A stretch of 55,432 nucleotides of DNA from SIG607 sp036307305 (GTDB taxonomy: Bacteria; Bacillota; Clostridia; Oscillospirales; Acutalibacteraceae). Of this stretch, positions 50,873 through 55,432 are shown one piece after another. Each line of letters starts with the position of its first letter. Position 1 is the stretch's first letter. Position numbers and translations under genes: made by a program. The stretch lies in contig JAXJXV010000004.1 of assembly GCA_036307305.1 (NCBI GenBank), forward strand, positions 1-55,432, given 5' to 3'. Below the pieces are notes generated by a model, which worked only from the letters and a program-made list of their open reading frames with translations, did no database searches and had not been told where the DNA came from.

Positions 50873-51181
50873 TTCGTCTGCTATTTCGTAAAAATCAGCC
50901 AGTCTGTCGGAAAAAGCGTCGGCAACTGTTTCGTACTCGTCGTCATTCTCGATTTCGCTGTAGAAAAACTCACCGTTTTCTTCCTCTTCCTTAACGATAA
51001 CCAATTCGCCTGAATCGTCAAGCATTTTCTTTGGGTCATCGTAAACGGGGAGAAGAGCAAGATAAGAACCTGAATCTATATCAAGTCTGTCAAGCACTTC
51101 AAAATTATACTCGTTTCCGTCATCATCAAGCAGATTGATAAGGTCTGGGGTATATTCTTCATTTTTAATATTTTCACTCAT
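50870..51181 (-). CDS. DUF1292 family protein (YrzB-like)
   Basis: 103 residues, very acidic, no signal peptide. Core DUF1292 features are INLLDDDGNEYNFEVLDRLD, SYLALLPVYDD and LVIVKEEEENGEFFYSEIEN. Family members are small soluble proteins of unknown function, often near alaS, yrrK or ruvX in Bacillota; that context is absent here. The ATG at 51181 follows AAAGGAGTG, so the 19 codons upstream are rejected. It lies directly upstream of the 6S-like RNA on the same strand. Confidence 0.85.
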   Translation of the reverse strand: MSENIKNEEYTPDLINLLDDDGNEYNFEVLDRLDIDSGSYLALLPVYDDPKKMLDDSGELVIVKEEEENGEFFYSEIENDDEYETVADAFSDRLADFYEIADE

Positions 51182-51209
51182 AGCTAACACTCCTTTGTTT
51201 GCTATAAAT

Positions 51210-51238
51210 ATTTTAACCTTTTCTTGCGTTTTAGTCAA
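51210..51238 (-). promoter_or_regulatory. Promoter of the DUF1292 gene
   Basis: Minus strand: TTGACT (51233-51238), 17 bp, TAAAAT (51210-51215), 28 bp before the start. Confidence 0.7.
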
Positions 51239-51246
51239 TAGTATTC

Positions 51247-51275
51247 TTGAAATATTAAAAGATTAGTGGTATATT
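51247..51275 (+). promoter_or_regulatory. Promoter of the HAD phosphatase operon
   Basis: TTGAAA (51247-51252), 17 bp, TATATT (51270-51275), divergent from the DUF1292 promoter. Confidence 0.65.
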
Positions 51276-51316
51276 ATAGGTATATAATTTTCTGAAATGG
51301 AATGGAATAGGTAAAA

Positions 51317-51985
51317 ATGATAAAAGCAGTTTTGTTTGACCTTGACGGAACTCTTGTAAACACTCTGGGGGATTTGTCTTTTTCTGTTAATTACGTTCTT
51401 AAAAAGCACGGATATCCTGTGCATGAAGCTGAAAAATTCAAAAAATTCATAGGCAACGGTAACGAGGCTATGGTACGCCGCGCACTGCCTGAGGAAAAGA
51501 GAAACCACAGGGAATACGTTTTAAAGCTCAGAGATGAATTTTATGAGTATTATAAAAAGCATTGCGCGGATAAATCTTGTCTTTATGACGGTATAGAAGA
51601 GCTTGTTGTCGCACTAAAGAAAATGGATATATCTATAGCTATAGTAACCAATAAAGCTCAGATTATGACAGACGTTTTGGTTCCGCAGCTTTTCGGCGAA
51701 AACGTTTTTTCCGCCATAATCGGTCAAAGGGATGGTGTTCCTACAAAGCCTGAACCTCATATGCCTTTTCTTGCTATGACTGAGATGGACGTTAATCCTG
51801 ACGAGTGTCTGTTTGTGGGAGATTCCTCTGTGGATATTGAAACAGGTCTTAATTGTGGCAATACTCCTGTTGGTGTGCTGTGGGGCTTCAGAGATGAAAA
51901 GGAACTTAGAGATGCGGGTGCCAGATATATTGTAGAAACCCCCGAAAAAATAATTGATATAATAAGGGAAATTAACGAATGTTAA
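51317..51985 (+). CDS. HAD-family phosphatase, phosphoglycolate phosphatase-like
   Basis: 222 residues of HAD subfamily IA. The nucleophile motif is VLFDLDGTLVNT (Asp at about 8 and 10), motif II is IVTNKAQ, a Lys lies in PTKPEPHMPF, and the acidic motif is LFVGDSSVDIETG. The four-helix cap between motifs I and II matches Gph/PpaX proteins. It hydrolyses a small phosphate ester in the cytoplasm, perhaps 2-phosphoglycolate or pyrophosphate. It overlaps the MFS gene by 7 bp and opens a chain of five overlapping genes. Confidence 0.85.
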   Translation: MIKAVLFDLDGTLVNTLGDLSFSVNYVLKKHGYPVHEAEKFKKFIGNGNEAMVRRALPEEKRNHREYVLKLRDEFYEYYKKHCADKSCLYDGIEELVVALKKMDISIAIVTNKAQIMTDVLVPQLFGENVFSAIIGQRDGVPTKPEPHMPFLAMTEMDVNPDECLFVGDSSVDIETGLNCGNTPVGVLWGFRDEKELRDAGARYIVETPEKIIDIIREINEC

Positions 51986-53145
51986 GTTATACATATACTA
52001 AGATAGCAAGTTATATCGGTTACGTAGTACAGGCTATTGCCTGTAGCTTTTTGCCGCTTCTTTTCGTTGCGATTCAGAATACGTATAATATAAACTATGA
52101 AAAGCTCGGAAGACTTATTCTCGTCTGCTTTGTGACGCAAATATTTGTTGACCTTATTTCTATAAAGCTTCTTAAAATTTTCGGTTACAGACCTCTTATT
52201 CTTGCTTCACAGGCTTTTGCGGCAGTTGGTTTTATTTTGCTTGGTATTCTGCCTAAAATCATCCCTGCTTATATTGGTATTACAATAGCCGTAATTATTT
52301 ATTCTATAGGAAGCGGTCTTATAGAGGTTATTATTTCGCCTATCGTTGAATATTTGCCTACCAAAAATAAGTCTGGTAATATGGCGCTTCTACACTCCTT
52401 TTTTTGTTGGGGAAACGTGTTTGTTGTCTTAGGTACAACTATTATGATAAGGCTTTTGGGTGAAGAAAACTGGAATATAATTGCTTTTATATGGGCGATT
52501 ATACCCGCTATAGTTTTTGCGATGTTTCTTTTCGCGCCTATTGTCGAGCCTGAGGCAAGTACAAGAACTTCTATAAAAGGACTTATCAAAAAACCTGCGT
52601 TTATTTTGATGCTTGTTATTATGTTTCTTGCGGGGGCGGGAGAGATTTCTGTAGGCAACTGGATGTCCGCCTTTGCAGAACAGGCTCTGGGACTTCCAAA
52701 GCTTGTAGGCGATATTGCAGGACCGTGTCTGTTTTCGGTTTGCATGGGACTTGGCAGAGTGCTGTTTTCCTTTATAGGCGACAAAGCGCCTATGAGGAAA
52801 GTGCTTTTCTGTTTTGCTGTTTTTACAAGCGTGGCGTATCTGGTTTTATCCCTTAGCGAAAATAAAATTATTTGTCTTGTTGCAGGTTCACTGGTCGGTT
52901 TTGGTGTTTCGGTAATGTGGCCGGGTTCCCTTAGTATGAGCGCGTCAAAATTCCCAACGGGCGCTGCTTCAATGTTTGCAATACTTGCTATGTTCGGTGA
53001 CCTTGGTTGTTCCTTTGGACCGTGGATGACGGGACTTATAGCAGATTATCATAATCTTAATATAGCGTTTTTATGCGCTTCGGGCTTTCCGATATTAATG
53101 GCGATTATACTTTTTATTACAAACAGAAAGAAGGTAAAACAATGA
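51979..53145 (+). CDS. Major facilitator superfamily transporter
   Basis: 388 residues with about twelve membrane helices. It resembles FucP-like or other sugar-type MFS carriers, with IGSGLIEVIISPIVEYLPT in helix 4 and GFGVSVMWPGSLSMSASKFPTG in the C-terminal half. The cargo cannot be read. It starts inside the HAD gene (ATGTTAA overlap), and its TGA overlaps the deaminase ATG, so expression of all is tied together. Confidence 0.82.
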   Translation: MLSYTYTKIASYIGYVVQAIACSFLPLLFVAIQNTYNINYEKLGRLILVCFVTQIFVDLISIKLLKIFGYRPLILASQAFAAVGFILLGILPKIIPAYIGITIAVIIYSIGSGLIEVIISPIVEYLPTKNKSGNMALLHSFFCWGNVFVVLGTTIMIRLLGEENWNIIAFIWAIIPAIVFAMFLFAPIVEPEASTRTSIKGLIKKPAFILMLVIMFLAGAGEISVGNWMSAFAEQALGLPKLVGDIAGPCLFSVCMGLGRVLFSFIGDKAPMRKVLFCFAVFTSVAYLVLSLSENKIICLVAGSLVGFGVSVMWPGSLSMSASKFPTGAASMFAILAMFGDLGCSFGPWMTGLIADYHNLNIAFLCASGFPILMAIILFITNRKKVKQ

Positions 53146-53621
53146 AAAGAGAAAATTATATTAGCTGGGACGAATATTTTATGGGTATAGCCCTTATGTC
53201 AGCTCAGCGAAGCAAGGACCCTTCCACTCAGGTTGGCGCCTGTATAGTAAGCAGTGAAAATAAAATTTTGTCTGTGGGCTATAACGGTATGCCAAGAAAC
53301 TGTGATGACGACCTTTACCCTTGGGACAGAGAGGGAGAGGCGCTTGATACTAAGTATATGTTCGTATGTCACGCTGAGCTTAACGCTATTCTTAATTATT
53401 CGGGCGCACATCTTAAAGGCAGTAAGGTTTACGTAACCCTTTTCCCCTGTAACGAATGTGCAAAGGCGCTTATTCAAAGCGGCGTGTCTGAGGTCATTTA
53501 TTATAGCGATAAGTATAGTGACAGCTTTTCTACATTAGCCGCAAAGCGAATGTTTGAAAGCGCTGGAATAAAGATGACGGAATATAAGAAAAGCGGAAAA
53601 AATATTGATATTGCCTTGTGA
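53142..53621 (+). CDS. Deoxycytidylate (dCMP) deaminase family protein
   Basis: 159 residues, ComEB/dCMP deaminase fold. Zinc and catalytic residues are in CHAELNA (His, Glu) and FPCNECAK (two Cys), after SKDPSTQVGACIV and GYNGMPRNCDDD. It supplies dUMP for dTMP synthesis from dCMP. The ATG at 53142 overlaps the MFS stop (ATGA); the 23 codons upstream are MFS sequence in another frame and are left out. Confidence 0.92.
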   Translation: MKRENYISWDEYFMGIALMSAQRSKDPSTQVGACIVSSENKILSVGYNGMPRNCDDDLYPWDREGEALDTKYMFVCHAELNAILNYSGAHLKGSKVYVTLFPCNECAKALIQSGVSEVIYYSDKYSDSFSTLAAKRMFESAGIKMTEYKKSGKNIDIAL

Positions 53622-53629
53622 GGAAAATA

Positions 53630-54757
53630 ATGGAAAAAGCAAAAGTATATTTTACAGATTTTCGCGCTACAAACGGTATTACTATGCCTAAAAAGCTTAA
53701 AAAGCTCATGTATATGGCAGGTATTGATAAGCTTGATTTAGAGGGCAAATTCGTAGCAATAAAAATTCATTTCGGTGAAATGGGCAATCTTGCCTATATC
53801 CGTCCTAACTATGCAAAAGCCGTAGCAGAGGTTATAAGTGAGCTTGGCGGTAAGCCTTTCCTTACCGACTGTAATACTCTTTACCCAGGAAGCAGAAAAA
53901 ACGCAATAGAGCATTTGTATACCGCTTGGGAAAACGGATTTTCGCCCTTGTCTGCAGGCTGTCCCGTTATAATCGCTGACGGTCTTAAAGGTACCGACGA
54001 GGTAGAAATACCCGTAGAAAAGGGAGTATATGTAAAAAACGCAAAAATCGGTCACGCTATTGCCGACGCCGACGTTTATATCAGCCTTGCGCATTTTAAA
54101 GGACACGAAAATACAGGCTTCGGCGGTGCCCTTAAAAATACGGGAATGGGTTGCGGAAGTCGCGCAGGAAAGATGGAACAGCATAATTCGGGTAAGCCTC
54201 AGGTGTTCAGAGAAAAATGCAAAGGCTGTATGCTGTGCAAAAAGCAGTGCGCCCACGACGCTATTTCTTATGACGAAAACAGGATAGCCTCCATTGATAC
54301 GGATAAATGTGTGGGCTGTGGAAGATGTATAGGTGGCTGTAACTTTGATGCTATAGCTAATATTAATTATTCCGCAAATTATGAGCTTAACTGTAAAATA
54401 GCTGAATACAGCAAGGCGGTGGTGCAGTCAAAACAGCAGTTTCATATTAATATGGTTATGGATATTTCCCCCAACTGTGATTGTCACGCTGAAAATGACG
54501 CGCCTATTCTCGCTGACGTAGGTATGTTTATCAGTAAGGATATGGTGGCGCTTGATAAAGCCTGTGCGGATATGTGCCTTAAACAGACTCCTCTGCCCAA
54601 CAGTCAGTTAAGCGATAATATGGAAAAGTCCGACTTTAAGGACCATCATGACCATTTTCACAACAACGCGCCTGAATCTGAATGGAAAAGCTGTCTTGAA
54701 CACGCCGAGAAAATCGGACTTGGAAACAGAGAATATGAACTGGTGGTAATGAAATGA
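53630..54757 (+). CDS. DUF362 protein with two [4Fe-4S] ferredoxin motifs
   Basis: 375 residues. A DUF362 domain (about 1-185, with GKFVAIKIHFGEMGNLAYIRP and LAHFKGHENTGFGGALKN) precedes a bacterial ferredoxin insert with CKGCMLCKKQC and CVGCGRCIGGC, each followed by the fourth Cys of the partner cluster. A DUF362 tail with a His-rich patch (DHHDHFHNN) follows. It is cytoplasmic; probably an electron-transfer or metal-cluster protein of unknown reaction. The ATG at 53630 is preferred over GTG 53618 because GTGAGGA then serves as ribosome binding site. Confidence 0.88.
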   Translation: MEKAKVYFTDFRATNGITMPKKLKKLMYMAGIDKLDLEGKFVAIKIHFGEMGNLAYIRPNYAKAVAEVISELGGKPFLTDCNTLYPGSRKNAIEHLYTAWENGFSPLSAGCPVIIADGLKGTDEVEIPVEKGVYVKNAKIGHAIADADVYISLAHFKGHENTGFGGALKNTGMGCGSRAGKMEQHNSGKPQVFREKCKGCMLCKKQCAHDAISYDENRIASIDTDKCVGCGRCIGGCNFDAIANINYSANYELNCKIAEYSKAVVQSKQQFHINMVMDISPNCDCHAENDAPILADVGMFISKDMVALDKACADMCLKQTPLPNSQLSDNMEKSDFKDHHDHFHNNAPESEWKSCLEHAEKIGLGNREYELVVMK

Positions 54758-55281
54758 ATAAAGTGACAATGCGAAAGCTTGTTATATCTGCGCTTTTTAT
54801 GGCTATCGGTATGGTACTTCCAAATATTACGGGACTTGTAAGAGTAGTAGGCAATATGCTTCTTCCCATGCATTTACCCGTCATGCTGTGCGGTATTATC
54901 TGCGGTCCTGTTTATAGCGCTGCTATCGGAATAATGCTTCCCATACTTCGCTCTCTGATTTTTACAATGCCGCCTCTTTATCCAAACGCGGTTGCTATGG
55001 CAGTTGAGCTTTGTACCTACGGTGTGGTAATAGGTGTTGTGTACAGACTTCTGAAAGGTAAAAAAGGTCGAATATTCATATCCCTCGTTGCTTCTATGCT
55101 CACAGGAAGAATAGTGTGGGGAGTTGTTATATCCCTTCTCACCGTTCTTGCAGGGGGCACGTATACTTTTGAAATGTACTTTGCCCGTGCCTTTGTTCAG
55201 GCGGTACCCGGGCTGATAATTCAGTTTATACTTATTCCCACTATAGTTTATTCCTTATATAAAGCTAAGCTTATTGAATAA
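54754..55281 (+). CDS. ECF transporter S component (substrate-binding membrane subunit)
   Basis: 175 residues with about six membrane helices. It shows the S-component opening KLVISALFMAIGMVLP, then the AxxxG-rich first helix and the conserved loop MHLPVMLCGIICGPVYSA. S components bind a vitamin or related compound and use a shared EcfA/A'/T module encoded elsewhere. The substrate is not evident; no riboswitch is present upstream. It overlaps the DUF362 gene by ATGA and ends the five-gene chain. Confidence 0.85.
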   Translation: MNKVTMRKLVISALFMAIGMVLPNITGLVRVVGNMLLPMHLPVMLCGIICGPVYSAAIGIMLPILRSLIFTMPPLYPNAVAMAVELCTYGVVIGVVYRLLKGKKGRIFISLVASMLTGRIVWGVVISLLTVLAGGTYTFEMYFARAFVQAVPGLIIQFILIPTIVYSLYKAKLIE

Positions 55282-55301
55282 AAAACACCCTTGCGGGAGT
55301 T
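55281..55301 (-). terminator. Terminator read on the minus strand
   Basis: On the minus strand AACTCCC-GCAA-GGGTGTT (one mismatch) is followed by a T run. On the plus strand no T run follows. It therefore marks the end of a minus-strand transcript coming from beyond the window edge. Confidence 0.5.
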
Positions 55302-55432
55302 GGTCTTAGGGAGAAATTGGTTTTGGAACAAAAATTTGCCCTATCACTTTGCCTCTAACCTTGAAAGACATAGAGTATTTCTGCGGTTAATCGGCTTTGT
55401 GAATAGAACAAATTTTTAAGTTACAAAACTGC
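55302..55432. other. Terminal stretch without a recognised gene
   Basis: Only a 21-codon minus-strand frame (55306-55371) is open, too short to call. The sequence may be the 3' part of a minus-strand transcript that ends at the terminator 55281-55301. Confidence 0.3.

Noticed and set aside
50305..50994. Two plus-strand reading frames beginning MPAVRFCASNVHVNVGG
   Set aside because: They arise from the duplicated 102-bp non-coding repeat, have no ribosome binding site and diverge right after it.
55306..55371. 21-codon minus-strand frame near the right edge
   Set aside because: Too short, no ribosome binding site, no recognisable family.

Overview
The window is about 55 kb of moderately AT-rich bacterial DNA with the look of a gut or rumen-type Clostridia (Bacillota), most plausibly the Ruminococcaceae/Oscillospirales side. 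The pointers are AAGGAGG-type ribosome binding sites, TTGACA-17-TATAAT promoters, a type III glutamine synthetase, RNase Y, FeoA/FeoB with a FeoB-associated Cys-rich peptide, an AbrB/SpoVT-like regulator, PocR-AraC regulators, and dockerin and cohesin-like modules. I cannot name a species. No rRNA or tRNA gene, CRISPR array, prophage or transposase gene was seen.

Layout. 1-360: end of a SLOG-fold gene and a tandem palindromic repeat. 365-1440: rpsF-ssb-rpsR operon (minus). 1539-2414: membrane-anchored VanY-type peptidase. 2449-6945: large FAD oxidoreductase divergent from a PocR-AraC regulator, then a polytopic membrane protein. 7000-7929: helical-bundle protein and TspO. 8024-12764: glycosidase-sugar kinase-class II aldolase operon (minus) divergent from a second PocR-AraC regulator. 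12811-16930: glnN, a transglutaminase-fold lipoprotein and an LCP-like membrane protein. 16996-25689: ABC-F ATPase, a 1361-residue secreted dockerin protein, lepA, thiN. 25711-30370: GDPD and MFS transporter divergent from a CadC-like repressor, HMA protein and metal P-type ATPase. 30532-34196: secreted dockerin-bearing glucosaminidase followed by a membrane-anchored cohesin-like protein. 34437-38543: rny, serine hydrolase, lipoprotein, HTH/SLOG divergent pair. 38600-41195: feoA-feoB-FeoB-associated peptide behind two tandem DtxR-like operators. 41272-46086: mnmA, LUD protein, D,D-carboxypeptidase, pgi, P-loop protein. 46151-49945: three consecutive GH16 enzymes, two lipoproteins and one with no signal peptide. 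49980-51181: AbrB-like gene, a tandem pair of 6S-RNA-like loci, DUF1292 gene. 51317-55281: chain of overlapping genes (HAD phosphatase, MFS, dCMP deaminase, DUF362 ferredoxin, ECF S component).

How the genes fit together. Carbohydrate use recurs: GH16 enzymes outside the cell and apparently also inside it, a signal-less glycosidase with its own kinase and aldolase, and two regulators with PocR ligand domains. Wall remodelling recurs too (VanY, DacF-like carboxypeptidase, glucosaminidase, LCP-like protein), and part of it carries dockerin/cohesin modules.

Most unusual observation: 50253-50866 holds what I read as a 6S RNA gene on the minus strand, found from its terminal stem and 6S-like landmarks. 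Immediately downstream lies a second copy, identical over 102 bp, that has lost its 5' arm and is interrupted by a roughly 220-bp foldback element with 12-bp perfect terminal inverted repeats. That broken copy now forms the leader of the AbrB-like gene.
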